The translations under genes were made by a program, and so were the position numbers. The notes under the pieces are model-generated. The model did no database searches and had not been told where the DNA came from. It was given only the letters and a program-made list of their open reading frames with translations. This document shows, piece by piece, positions 30,876 to 38,786 of a stretch of DNA of 64,000 nucleotides. Every line of letters starts with the position of its first letter. The first letter of the stretch is position 1. Source of the stretch: CAZOOK01 sp964581385 (GTDB lineage: Bacteria > Pseudomonadota > Gammaproteobacteria > Nevskiales > Nevskiaceae). The stretch is from positions 48,013-112,012 of the forward strand of contig CAZOOK010000020.1 in NCBI GenBank assembly GCA_964581385.1, read 5' to 3'.

Positions 30876-32903
30876 CTACTGATCCCCAACGAAATAGGGG
30901 CCATTTCCGGGTGGAGTGTCAGAGCCATCGAACCCGCCCAAAGTAAACACCGTGCGCTTCTTGCCAGCGGTCGTCTGAACAATCGCGAACTGTCCTGGGA
31001 AGAACCCTCCCGCGTCTGCCCCTAACAAGGGGGCCTTCCAGAATTGCACAGTAATACCGGTTATCGGGTCTCTCGGGTCTGTGGCTGGAACATTACTTCC
31101 CCAACCGGCAGGGACTTTGATTTTCGCCATATATCTCGGCTGAACCTTAGTAAGATCAAGTAATGGTAGACCGCCCGCAGTCAGCGTAAACCCACCTCCG
31201 CTTACCGGCGATACAGTAATTGCCGAACTTGGCGAATAGCATGGATTGGTCACGCAACTCGGTTGCACAGCGCCATTCTTGTCAGGTAGGTACTTGGTCA
31301 AATCGATAGTTTCGTCCACCAACTGATGAGTGGTCGGATCGGTATAGTTCGATTTCACCACATCACCAGTAGCAGGATCTATCCGGAGAAGGCACTGGCG
31401 ATACTTGGTCGTTCCGTTCGGATTGTAAGTGCTCGTATTGGAACAAGTGTAGCCGCTGCCTACGACTGCCGGATATATCCAGAATTTCCCATCCGAATCC
31501 TTAGCGGCGGAGGCCTGGAATTGAGAATTGGGATAAGCTTGCTGCTTACTCCATACGCTCGTAATAGAGCTTCCAGTATCTTGTACGCCGAAGAAACAGG
31601 CAGTTACCGCAAAATGTAAAGGAGCCGTATCCACGCTGCTTTGGGCTGCGCAGTTCGCAGCCGGATTCCCACTCCCATCCAGCAACGTGGCCGACCGCTG
31701 CAGCCCGTCGAAATATATTTTTGCTGTCGCCGGAGTGCCGCTCTTTATGAGAAGCGGGCTCGAACCGCTGGGGCCGGGAAAATCGATTGCCGGATTGTTT
31801 GTGATCAAGGTTGAACCCGCGTACTGCGGACCTTTTAGAATAACGTTGATCACTGACCCCGTGAGATGATTTCCCTTACAAGCCCCTGCAGCCGCACTAA
31901 GAACGCTACAGCTACTGATATATCCGCTAGTCGGATCCACATCCACCGCCATCAACCGCCCTTGACGACGAGTAAGTAGACCTGGAGTACAAGCAGCGGA
32001 ACCGGGAGTAGCGGTGGTGTAGCAGACTTCCGACGCTAGAATGTAAACCCGAGGTTTTCCATTAGGTCCTTGCGGGTCCACGGTCGGTGTGTTTTGTGTA
32101 TCGAAATAGCCATTACCATCTTGATTGCCCTGATTCGGATTGTGCTGACTGTCCGGTAGAGCACCTATAGCAGCGTCATATATGTATGCAGAGTCCAATC
32201 CAGTTATGACAGGCTGAGTACCAGTCGTATCTATTTTCCATGTCGATACCTGACATGGCGCTGGATGATCAACCATAGGCTTCGTGCTGTTATGGCAACT
32301 GGTCGCAATTAGGGCGATATTATTGCTGATCATTACAGGACTCGTAGGAATGGCGCTCTCAATGGTGCCGTCGCTATGGAAGACCTGGTTATAATTCGGC
32401 AATTGTTGCGCGGTAGAAGCCCAGTTACCATTGATATCCCTGTAGTAGTAGGCAATATACTGATCATCAACGGCCAGTACAGAACCGTCGTTGAATACGA
32501 TTGGAGCAGACGATCCTGCCCACTTGCCAAGGCTCTGCAAGGAGTTGACTTGTGTTTCACCGCTTTGAAATAACTCCATGCCAGTCGCATCGTAAACCCG
32601 AAGATTACCCACGGGTTGATTGCCACCGTTGAGGCGATGACCATAAAACGTACATGCAGCCGTCGTCAGATTGGAAGCACATCCCAATCCCAGACCACTT
32701 CCCTCTAAATTATCCGGACCACTTACCAGATTGCTTCCAGAAGGCACTGAAGTCTGCGCATTGTCAGACATCTGAGGATCACAGTGCGCCATCTGGCAGC
32801 CAGGTCCGTTGGGAACGTTGGGTGCCGCATGTAGCGCAGTGGATACAAGCAAGGGAAGCGAAATGCGAAACCAGTTCCCCCGAAGCTTTCGTTGATTCAA
32901 CAC
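30876..32903 (-). CDS. large secreted protein, unknown function
   Basis: About 675 residues with a signal peptide (RISLPLLVSTALHA-AP). The mature protein is rich in Asn, Ser, Thr, Gly and has many cysteines, typical of disulfide-stabilised exported proteins. Segments such as GSVLAVDDQYIAYYYRDING and VDVDPTSGYISSC suggest a beta-propeller-like, PQQ/WD-type fold, but no known domain was identified. The start is GTG at 32903, chosen for the GGGGAGA ribosome site eight bases ahead; the frame is open 16 codons further up. The base composition is AT-richer than the core genes. A perfect CRP-type site lies 214-229 bp upstream. Confidence 0.8.
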   Translation of the reverse strand: MLNQRKLRGNWFRISLPLLVSTALHAAPNVPNGPGCQMAHCDPQMSDNAQTSVPSGSNLVSGPDNLEGSGLGLGCASNLTTAACTFYGHRLNGGNQPVGNLRVYDATGMELFQSGETQVNSLQSLGKWAGSSAPIVFNDGSVLAVDDQYIAYYYRDINGNWASTAQQLPNYNQVFHSDGTIESAIPTSPVMISNNIALIATSCHNSTKPMVDHPAPCQVSTWKIDTTGTQPVITGLDSAYIYDAAIGALPDSQHNPNQGNQDGNGYFDTQNTPTVDPQGPNGKPRVYILASEVCYTTATPGSAACTPGLLTRRQGRLMAVDVDPTSGYISSCSVLSAAAGACKGNHLTGSVINVILKGPQYAGSTLITNNPAIDFPGPSGSSPLLIKSGTPATAKIYFDGLQRSATLLDGSGNPAANCAAQSSVDTAPLHFAVTACFFGVQDTGSSITSVWSKQQAYPNSQFQASAAKDSDGKFWIYPAVVGSGYTCSNTSTYNPNGTTKYRQCLLRIDPATGDVVKSNYTDPTTHQLVDETIDLTKYLPDKNGAVQPSCVTNPCYSPSSAITVSPVSGGGFTLTAGGLPLLDLTKVQPRYMAKIKVPAGWGSNVPATDPRDPITGITVQFWKAPLLGADAGGFFPGQFAIVQTTAGKKRTVFTLGGFDGSDTPPGNGPYFVGDQ

Positions 32904-33116
32904 TATAGATTCTCCCCGCAAATTCCTATTCGGACACATGATGTGTACCAATCACTGATCGTCAACGCCGTCCCGCGAATGCATAACCTCGCAGGCGCGT
33001 TTTCATTTCATTGATGCATGCCGGCCAATCGACGACGTCATCGAGCGCTTCGACTATATTGGGACAAGCAAGGCTTTACGATCACCTTCACTGTAACATG
33101 TTCAACCTGTAGAAAC

Positions 33117-33132
33117 TGTGACCCGAATCACA
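33117..33132 (-). promoter_or_regulatory. perfect CRP/Clp-type operator upstream of the 30876-32903 gene
   Basis: The sequence TGTGACCCGAATCACA matches the TGTGA-N6-TCACA consensus exactly. On the minus strand, a -10-like hexamer TACAGT (33095-33090) is centred 32 bp from the operator centre, the spacing of a class II activated promoter; transcription would start near 33083, giving a leader of about 180 bases. Confidence 0.65.
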
Positions 33133-33179
33133 GATCGGTTTGAGGCGCCCTCTGTTTTTCGTGTTCCAACGAATCGCTC

Positions 33180-33308
33180 CTATGCCGCCTTTGATTGTTG
33201 ATTCTGCTGTCTGATCCAGTCATGCAAGAACTGAGTCGGCGAGCAGTAATTCAGCGCGGAGTGGCGGCGCCTCCGCTTGTAGAACACGGCGATGTACTCG
33301 AACAGATC
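33180..33308 (-). pseudogene. C-terminal remnant of an IS3-family transposase (OrfB)
   Basis: Only the last 42 codons survive: the segment FYKRRRRHSALNYCSPTQF is the well-known C-terminal end of IS3-family DDE integrases. Upstream in the same frame the sequence runs directly into a REP element, so the rest of the gene and the terminal repeats are gone. No other part of the element was found. Confidence 0.8.
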
Positions 33309-33327
33309 ACCACGCGTACGGCGGGAC

Positions 33328-33430
33328 GTAGGGCGGGTACCAACCCGCCTATCGCGAAGCGACACGCGAGGAGTTTCGTCGGCTCAACTATAACGACAGG
33401 ATTCGCTTCGCTGCCCCCGTACGGCCCTAC
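33328..33430. repeat. GTAG-headed REP/BIME element, copy A
   Basis: Starts GTAG then the hairpin GGCGGGT-ACCA-ACCCGCC, a second small hairpin (TCGCGAAGCGA), and ends about 100 bp later with an inverted CTAC. The same architecture is found in copies B and E, and partially in C and D. This copy ends 22 bp before the stop codon of the 33452-34681 gene and abuts the IS3 remnant on its other side. Confidence 0.75.
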
Positions 33431-33451
33431 GGCCGCATCGAATTTTCACAC

Positions 33452-34681
33452 CTAAAGCGCAGCGTCAAGCACATGCATGGCAGTGTGGATTGTGGGAGTG
33501 CAGGTATCCGGTAAGGGGGCCGATTGGCCTATGCGCGGTGCAATCAGGCTTGTGATGTTGCTTACCGAGCAAGTAACTGATGTTCCGTTACTGTTCACTT
33601 TGCAAGCCGCACCCTGCAGATCATAGACACCGATGGATGTATTGGTTTGACCGGCGGAGTTCGCCGCCTCGACGTCGAGTGACAGCTCCTTGGCGACGCC
33701 TTGGGTCAGAAACACATCAAGATAGTCCAAGCCCTCCGGGAACACCGGGCCAGGCTCCGTGAGGCCAATGTCGACTCCGAGCGTCGTGTTAGGAAATTTT
33801 GTGCTCCATGGCAAGTTCTTGGCGGTATTGAGATAGTCGTAGACGAAGAAATTACTCATGACAGTAAGTGGGGCACACTGTGCCATGAATATGGTGCGAT
33901 AGGCCTGCCAAGATATTCGGCTCCACGAAATGCCCGTAATGGGAGTTCCCCACCCTTTCATGATGCCCTCATCGCCGTCGTAGAAATCATCGAGTGCAAC
34001 AGCGGCAGTGGTCCCCTGCACGGCCCAGCCTTTGTTCTTGAAATTAGTGACCAAGTTCGCCAAAGCGGTCCTTGCGTTATTGTAGTTCGTGGTGTTCGTC
34101 CAGTTCTGCATAAGGGTGATCTTGTTCGTGGCCGTGGCACCCGAGAATTGCCGCGAGCGCGCCCAGCGCAGCTCTTCGTCGACTATGAACGTGGTTGGAG
34201 CATAGCCTTTGGTTATTCGCCACCATGTGTCTAGCGAATTTGCCGCAGTGGCGAAGGTGTTGTAATTGGTGTCATTGACGAAATATCCGTCACACCAGCT
34301 GAGCACAAGCCAGGGATAGACGTTGGCGGCGCCCATCGCGTTGATGACATTCGCAATAGCGTTCATCTTTGTACTGTTGCCGAGCTTATGGGCCTGTATG
34401 GCGAGCGCTATCTTGATGCCGTTGGCTTTTAGCGTCGGGGCAAGATTGATGACGTCTTGATACGTCATCTGCGGGGCAAACGCCTCGCCACCCGCGCTCA
34501 CACTCCCCATGTCGCAGCGCTCGGTCAGTACAAGCGGATCATCGCGACCGGCGTCTCCCGGCACGGCCTCCACGATTTCGACGTACATAAGATTGAATCC
34601 CTTGGTAACGGCCGCACTCGCAGTGGAGGCTTGACATAAAGCTAAAAAAAACAAGGCTAGCGAAAATAATGTGCGATTCAC
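33452..34681 (-). CDS. secreted protein, unknown function
   Basis: A 409-residue exported protein with a signal peptide (LFSLALFFLALCQASTASA). The mature part starts KGFNLMYVEIVEAVPGD and has an alpha/beta character with Trp-rich segments (YPWLVLSWCDGYFV, SLDTWWRITKGYAP, DDFYDGDEGIMKGWG, GISWSRISWQAYRT), which could be a TIM-barrel glycosidase-like fold, but no catalytic signature was recognised. The C-terminus is Cys/Ser/Thr-rich. A perfect CRP-type site is found about 200 bp upstream. It is AT-richer than the core genes. Confidence 0.8.
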   Translation of the reverse strand: MNRTLFSLALFFLALCQASTASAAVTKGFNLMYVEIVEAVPGDAGRDDPLVLTERCDMGSVSAGGEAFAPQMTYQDVINLAPTLKANGIKIALAIQAHKLGNSTKMNAIANVINAMGAANVYPWLVLSWCDGYFVNDTNYNTFATAANSLDTWWRITKGYAPTTFIVDEELRWARSRQFSGATATNKITLMQNWTNTTNYNNARTALANLVTNFKNKGWAVQGTTAAVALDDFYDGDEGIMKGWGTPITGISWSRISWQAYRTIFMAQCAPLTVMSNFFVYDYLNTAKNLPWSTKFPNTTLGVDIGLTEPGPVFPEGLDYLDVFLTQGVAKELSLDVEAANSAGQTNTSIGVYDLQGAACKVNSNGTSVTCSVSNITSLIAPRIGQSAPLPDTCTPTIHTAMHVLDAAL

Positions 34682-34877
34682 GAGTAGTCTCCCTTAATGT
34701 TGTATTACGACCTCATGGTGAAAGTGTCGGTGGCTTCCAGCCACCGCGGTTCCAAGCGCGGAGGATGTCCGGATAGCGATTGAAAATTGAAGCCCCGGCA
34801 GATCGGCTAGCGCCAGCGTATTTCTCGCCCTTTCGCGGCAAGCCTGCCAAAGGCTAACTCGTGGATCGTGGAAAGTC

Positions 34878-34893
34878 TGTGAACTCCGTCACA
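34878..34893 (-). promoter_or_regulatory. perfect CRP/Clp-type operator upstream of the 33452-34681 gene
   Basis: TGTGAACTCCGTCACA matches TGTGA-N6-TCACA exactly. The minus-strand hexamer TAGCCT (34856-34851) is centred 32 bp away, again class II spacing but a weak -10. Transcription would begin near 34844. The remaining part of the 34682-35073 gap has no gene; 34902-34950 holds an AT-rich stretch with GGGTCGGAGTC and AAAAAGGTGACAGATT, similar from memory to sequences scattered near mobile elements. Confidence 0.6.
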
Positions 34894-35073
34894 TTTCTAA
34901 AAAGTAAAAAGGGTCGGAGTCTACAAGAAAAAGGTGACAGATTTATTTTCCTATTTTTCGTTCCGTTGACAGCTGGCAGGCCTTAAGGTGATCCGCGCAT
35001 ACAGCCTGCTCTGCTCGCATCACTACCTCTAGCATCGAAGGACGGCCGTTGAAGTGGTCAATCGCAATCAGAT

Positions 35074-35445
35074 TCAAGGGGCGGCAATCTTAAATACGTA
35101 GGCTAAAACGTTCGTATAGGGTGTGGGCACACCGTTTTCCGTCGCAGGCTTGAACTTACAGGTGTTAAAGCGATTCACGACGGCCATATCCAGGCGCGGA
35201 TAGCCGGACGACTCTTTGACCTCTGTGTCATGCACTTGGCCGGTTTCCGAAATGTGGATAGTAACTACCACTCGCCCGGTCTCTCTGGCATGCCACGACT
35301 CCGCTGGATATGGAACGTTGAAACACTGCATTTGGGAACGCGTCATTTGGGGCAGGGTTTTCCAAGTTCCCGGACGAGCAGGCGCCGGCTGCGATGCACA
35401 CCCGACGAGCGCCATCAAGAACGAGCACATCCATAGAAACCTCAA
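35074..35445 (-). CDS. lipoprotein with TonB C-terminal-like domain
   Basis: A 123-residue protein with a lipoprotein signal (FLMALVGC at about residues 9-16) and a single TonB_C-type domain: YPAESWHARETGRVVVTIHI, SETGQVHDTEVKESSGYPRLD, and CKFKPATENGVP. It lacks the membrane anchor and Pro-rich linker of a true TonB, so it is more likely a periplasmic energy-transducer-like lipoprotein of unknown role. It stands alone. Confidence 0.8.
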   Translation of the reverse strand: MRFLWMCSFLMALVGCASQPAPARPGTWKTLPQMTRSQMQCFNVPYPAESWHARETGRVVVTIHISETGQVHDTEVKESSGYPRLDMAVVNRFNTCKFKPATENGVPTPYTNVLAYVFKIAAP

Positions 35446-35586
35446 GCGCTGCTTCCCCTGAAAAACCCCGAAGCAGATCAGAATAAACGCACCGCATTCT
35501 GATCCGAGAAGGCCGTCAAATATTTCGCACCACCGTCCGAAAAACGATCAAACGCTGCCGGCAGAATGTCTCAATCGCTGTCCTCA

Positions 35587-35994
35587 TCACACCGCCCAGT
35601 TTTCCACCTTCAAACCCTTCACACGCTTGAACTCGCGTTCATTATTGCTGACCAAGATCAGACCTTCAGCTTTCGCATGGGCAGCGATCCATAGGTCGTT
35701 GCCGCCAATGGGCGTGCCGGCTCGCTCCAGTTCCGCGCGGATCGTTCCGTAAAGCTCCCCCGCTTCGGGCGACAAGGGCAACACCGGAAGCACATCCGCC
35801 AACTCGTTGAGCTTTTGCCGGGCCAAAGCCGGCTGCTTGCTCTTCATGGCGCCCAACATCAACTCACCCCAGGTAATCACCGAGATCACCACACTGCCCG
35901 GAGGCTGCCGCGCCATGCGATTACGCACTTTGAGCGGTTGCTCCCGCTTGATGTAGACGCAAGTATCGGTATCGAGCAGATAACGTGCGGCCAT
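35587..35994 (-). CDS. vapC: VapC-type PIN-domain ribonuclease toxin
   Basis: A 135-residue PIN-domain endoribonuclease, the toxin of a type II toxin-antitoxin pair. The acidic metal-binding residues are visible as D8 (LLDTD), E44 (TWGELMLG) and D100 (GGNDLWIAAHA), followed by LILVSNNEREF. The ATG follows immediately after the vapB stop, so toxin translation depends on the antitoxin gene. Confidence 0.94.
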   Translation of the reverse strand: MAARYLLDTDTCVYIKREQPLKVRNRMARQPPGSVVISVITWGELMLGAMKSKQPALARQKLNELADVLPVLPLSPEAGELYGTIRAELERAGTPIGGNDLWIAAHAKAEGLILVSNNEREFKRVKGLKVENWAV

Positions 35995-36231
35995 TTAGAA
36001 CACGCCCTTGAAATTCCGCTTCTGTGGCAGCAGATCAGGGAACTCGTCGGGGAAATCGTCCGGCAGCGAGGCCAGAAGATCAAAGGCTTCCACCAGGCTG
36101 CGACGCTTCTCGCGTAACACAACCTCCTGCCCGCGGCGAAAAATCTCCACCTCGCCGGATGCGAACCGAAATTCCTTGGGCAACCTCACAGCTTGGCTGT
36201 TACCCGATTTGAAAACTCTTGCTGTGGTCAT
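35995..36231 (-). CDS. vapB: VapB-type AbrB-fold antitoxin
   Basis: A 78-residue antitoxin with an N-terminal SpoVT/AbrB DNA-binding fold (MTTARVFKSGNSQAVRLPKE) and a C-terminal acidic/aromatic toxin-binding tail (LPDDFPDEFPDLLPQKRN). It directly precedes vapC. It probably represses its own operon through the palindrome just upstream. Confidence 0.93.
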   Translation of the reverse strand: MTTARVFKSGNSQAVRLPKEFRFASGEVEIFRRGQEVVLREKRRSLVEAFDLLASLPDDFPDEFPDLLPQKRNFKGVF

Positions 36232-36248
36232 ATCGGAATCTTGATTAT

Positions 36249-36269
36249 GTATATACTTATAGGATATAC
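36249..36269. promoter_or_regulatory. palindromic operator of vapBC
   Basis: Perfect 6-bp inverted repeats GTATAT and ATATAC separated by nine bases lie 18-38 bp upstream of the vapB start, in an AT-rich segment that can also serve as promoter. The position and symmetry fit autorepression by the VapB/VapBC complex. Confidence 0.6.
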
Positions 36270-36325
36270 AATCACAACGGTCGTGTCACCCTTTCCTTAT
36301 CTCACATGCGGCGGATACGTAGCGC

Positions 36326-36356
36326 GTAGGCAGAATGAGCGCAGCGCCTTCTGACC
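36326..36356. repeat. GTAG-headed REP-like hairpin
   Basis: GTAG is followed by an imperfect hairpin (CAGAATGAGCG / GCGCCTTCTG). It is a different sequence type from copies A-E but the same layout. The rest of the gap 36270-36547 has no convincing gene. Confidence 0.45.
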
Positions 36357-36515
36357 TGTGCGAGCGCCGTTGCCATAAAGTCCACATGGCCTGCTGGACG
36401 CTCCGGATTGATTTTGCAGCGCGTCTTGCCTCATCATCGAATTGAACACGGTTGCGATGATGGTGGCGGCTGGTACCCCAAAATCATCTGCGAGCCTGTT
36501 GCATAACACCAATAA

Positions 36516-36531
36516 CAGCCGTAGACGGCTG
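36516..36531 (+). promoter_or_regulatory. hairpin directly before the ribosome site of the 36548-37852 gene
   Basis: A perfect palindrome CAGCCGT-AG-ACGGCTG runs into the purine-rich GGGGGAAGGGG ribosome site. It could influence translation initiation or mRNA stability; the loop is too short (2 bases) for the full RNA stem to close, so it may instead be a protein-binding site. Confidence 0.35.
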
Positions 36532-36547
36532 GGGGAAGGGGATTCTT

Positions 36548-37852
36548 ATGGCACGACACTACCGTTTGAAGCATGATTTGGTCGCTTCCGCCATCGTCGC
36601 GGCTTTTTCCACTTCGGCGAGCAGCGCGGCCGCCGCGCAAGTCGGCGATCTGTTCACCGTTGCAACAGGAACGGCCCCAGACGGCGCTCACTTCGTGTCG
36701 TTCGAGGGGCCATCGCTTGCCGGCAGTTCGAAGGGCTTCGCGGTCGGCTGGACAACGATTTACTCAGATACTTCAGGTGCGCCGTCTGCAACGACTTTGA
36801 GCTTGTACACAACGAGCGCTACGCCTATTGCCGCAAACATTGCGCTTGGAAAGGGCCTTTACTACGAACCGGGTGTGGCCATGGACGCCGATGGTGATGT
36901 CGCCGTTGCTTGGACCCAGCCGGTCTTAAATGATGGGTGGCTGCTAAACGGCGCGCTGAACGTCAAGCGCTATTCGGCCGCAGGCGTGGAGCAAGGCAAG
37001 ACGATCCGCATCGCCACCACTTACGATTACATTCTGCCCTTTTATTTTTTCGGCTTCAGCGAGGTGCAGAAGCAGTCCTCGGCTCCTTTGATTGCGATGG
37101 ACGACGCTGGCGATTTCACCGTAGGTTGGTCGGAGGACGGCTATACAATCGTGGGTTGTACGCAACAAAGGCCTATCGGATGCCTATGGGGAGGTGGCCA
37201 TATCAGGACTTACCTGGCCAGCTATCGCGCCAACGGCTCTGCCAACAAATGGAAGACACGGATCGACCCAGCTGCGCGTGGGACGGAGGAGCCCAATGAT
37301 GCCGGCTTGGCCGGACTTGCGATGCTTAACGACGGACATATCGAAGCCCTGGTGGGCGATGTGAAAGCAGGCTTTACAGGCACCCCTACGCTAAACCTGT
37401 TCAACCAATACATTCTTCCCATCGCCAGCGTCGCACTACAGGAAGTATCTGCGTACGCCGTTGCCTTCGACAGCAGCGGGAATGTCTATCAGCTGCATGA
37501 CTCCACTGTCACGCGCTACGCGCCTGACGGCAGTGTGCTGAGTCCCGATATCGTTGTGATACCGAATAGCAGCTACATATATTCTTCAGCCATCGCAGTT
37601 GCCCCGTCTGGTAGATTCGCTGTGGTCTGGAGCGCCGGGTCCGGCGAGTTGGACGCGCAGTACGTTGATGCCAACGGCATGCTGCAGGGAAATGCATTCG
37701 TCGTGCAGCCAAGCGTTAGTAACGGCGGAACATTCCCCAATATATCCGCCTGGAAAGCGGTGCTCGACGACAGCGGCAAGCTGGTGGTGGTCTGGAATGG
37801 CGCTTCCACCGATGGAGCCGCCATTGCGGGGCGCGTGGTGTCGGGGCCGTGA
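36548..37852 (+). CDS. secreted repeat protein, beta-propeller-like
   Basis: A 434-residue exported protein with a signal peptide ending near SSAAAA. It contains repeats of the type MDADGDVAVAWTQ, MDDAGDFTVGWSED, and VAPSGRFAVVWSAG, spaced like blades of a propeller. The same motif family fills the protein at 62130-63404, so the two are paralogues. No enzymatic residues were recognised. The ribosome site GGGGGAAGGGG is unusually strong. Confidence 0.78.
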   Translation: MARHYRLKHDLVASAIVAAFSTSASSAAAAQVGDLFTVATGTAPDGAHFVSFEGPSLAGSSKGFAVGWTTIYSDTSGAPSATTLSLYTTSATPIAANIALGKGLYYEPGVAMDADGDVAVAWTQPVLNDGWLLNGALNVKRYSAAGVEQGKTIRIATTYDYILPFYFFGFSEVQKQSSAPLIAMDDAGDFTVGWSEDGYTIVGCTQQRPIGCLWGGGHIRTYLASYRANGSANKWKTRIDPAARGTEEPNDAGLAGLAMLNDGHIEALVGDVKAGFTGTPTLNLFNQYILPIASVALQEVSAYAVAFDSSGNVYQLHDSTVTRYAPDGSVLSPDIVVIPNSSYIYSSAIAVAPSGRFAVVWSAGSGELDAQYVDANGMLQGNAFVVQPSVSNGGTFPNISAWKAVLDDSGKLVVVWNGASTDGAAIAGRVVSGP

Positions 37853-38085
37853 TTGAACCTTTGTAGGCCGTGTTTTTGGGCCACGGCTCCAGGATGGTCG
37901 TGCTTGATGACAACCGTAAAAGCGACCATGCCTACCAGGGACGCGGCTCGCGGATTAGCCGCCCTCGGCGGCGTAATCCGACGGTCATGAATACGCTTAA
38001 TGCTCCGAACCGGTTGCTCGCGCAAAGGCAGATGCGCTGACGCTAATCTGCCTCACTCGCCAACAAACCGCGCGTATGGCGGGAG

Positions 38086-38183
38086 GTAGGGCGGGTGCCA
38101 ACCCGCCTGTGGCGAAACGACATGCAAGAATTTTCCTCGGCTGAATCGTAATGGCGGGATTCGCTTCGCTGCTCCCGCCCTAC
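38086..38183. repeat. GTAG-headed REP/BIME element, copy B (most complete)
   Basis: A 98-bp element running GTAG - hairpin GGCGGGT/ACCCGCC - small hairpin - hairpin GGCGGGA/TCCCGCC - CTAC, that is, two REP units head to head with GTAG at both outer ends. It ends 15 bp before the ferredoxin stop codon. The gap 37853-38197 has no other recognised content. Confidence 0.8.
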
Positions 38184-38197
38184 GGCCCTGCACCGGC

Positions 38198-38518
38198 TCA
38201 AATCTGTCGCTGCGGCAATCGAATGACGAGACCGTCGAGTTCGCTCGTGACCTTGATCTGGCACGAAAGCCGGCTGTTTTCCTGCGGATCAAAAACATCC
38301 TCCAGCATCAGCGCTTCCTGCTCGCCTTTCTCTCCAACCCTGTCAACCCAAGCGGGATCTACATAGACGTGGCAGGTGGCGCATGCGCATGAGCCGCCAC
38401 AATCGGCCAGGATACCGCGCACCTTGTTATCGACAGCTCCCTTCATTACGGATACGTTAGGCGCAACATCAACGATATGCTGAGTACCGCTGAATTCGAT
38501 GTACGTAATCTTTGCCAT
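38198..38518 (-). CDS. [2Fe-2S] ferredoxin, adrenodoxin type
   Basis: A 106-residue electron carrier. The cluster ligands are C40, C46, C49 (CGGSCACATC) and C86 (LSCQIKV), with an extra cysteine at 44. Typical segments are the N-terminal ITYIEFSGTQHIVDV and CHVYVDPAWVD; the type is that of Fdx partners of cytochrome P450 or Fe-S assembly. The ATG at 38518 starts the conserved domain; the longer open frame upstream runs through a REP repeat and is not real. No reductase or P450 gene is adjacent. Confidence 0.93.
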   Translation of the reverse strand: MAKITYIEFSGTQHIVDVAPNVSVMKGAVDNKVRGILADCGGSCACATCHVYVDPAWVDRVGEKGEQEALMLEDVFDPQENSRLSCQIKVTSELDGLVIRLPQRQI

Positions 38519-38606
38519 TTGAGTTTTGTTATATCCGCGGTGGAAGGCGCATGGCACACGCGTGCGAGGACATGCGAACCGTGCATACGGTGGGATGGTA
38601 CCGTGC

Positions 38607-38660
38607 GTAGGGCGGGATAGGTAGGGCGAGTGCCAACCCGCCTGTCGCAAAGCGACACGC
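38607..38660. repeat. GTAG-headed REP element, copy C
   Basis: A partial duplicate head (GTAGGGCGGGATAG) is followed by a second GTAG at 38621 and the hairpin GGCGAGT-GCCA-ACCCGCC, then the small hairpin GTCGCAAAGCGAC. It lies upstream of the ferredoxin gene, in the gap 38519-38786 which otherwise shows nothing recognisable. Confidence 0.7.
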
Positions 38661-38786
38661 GAGCACCTTCCTTGCCTCCCCCCGGGTGCCACAACCAACG
38701 GCCTTGGAGTGCTTACACGTCTGACCCAAAGTCGGGCTTACATGCGATTGAGATCCAGCCCAAATCTGAATCGGTTTCGATGCGCT

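Noticed and set aside
33309..33365. N-terminal part (LRDRRVGTRPTS) of a frame continuous with the IS3 remnant
   Set aside because: This part is encoded by the REP repeat; the same peptide appears at other REP copies, so it is not gene sequence.
36297..36512. 71-codon minus-strand frame upstream of the propeller-like gene
   Set aside because: It runs through a REP-like hairpin and has no protein features.
37573..38025. 150-codon minus-strand frame over the 3' end of the propeller-like gene
   Set aside because: Antisense shadow extending into non-coding sequence; no recognisable motif.
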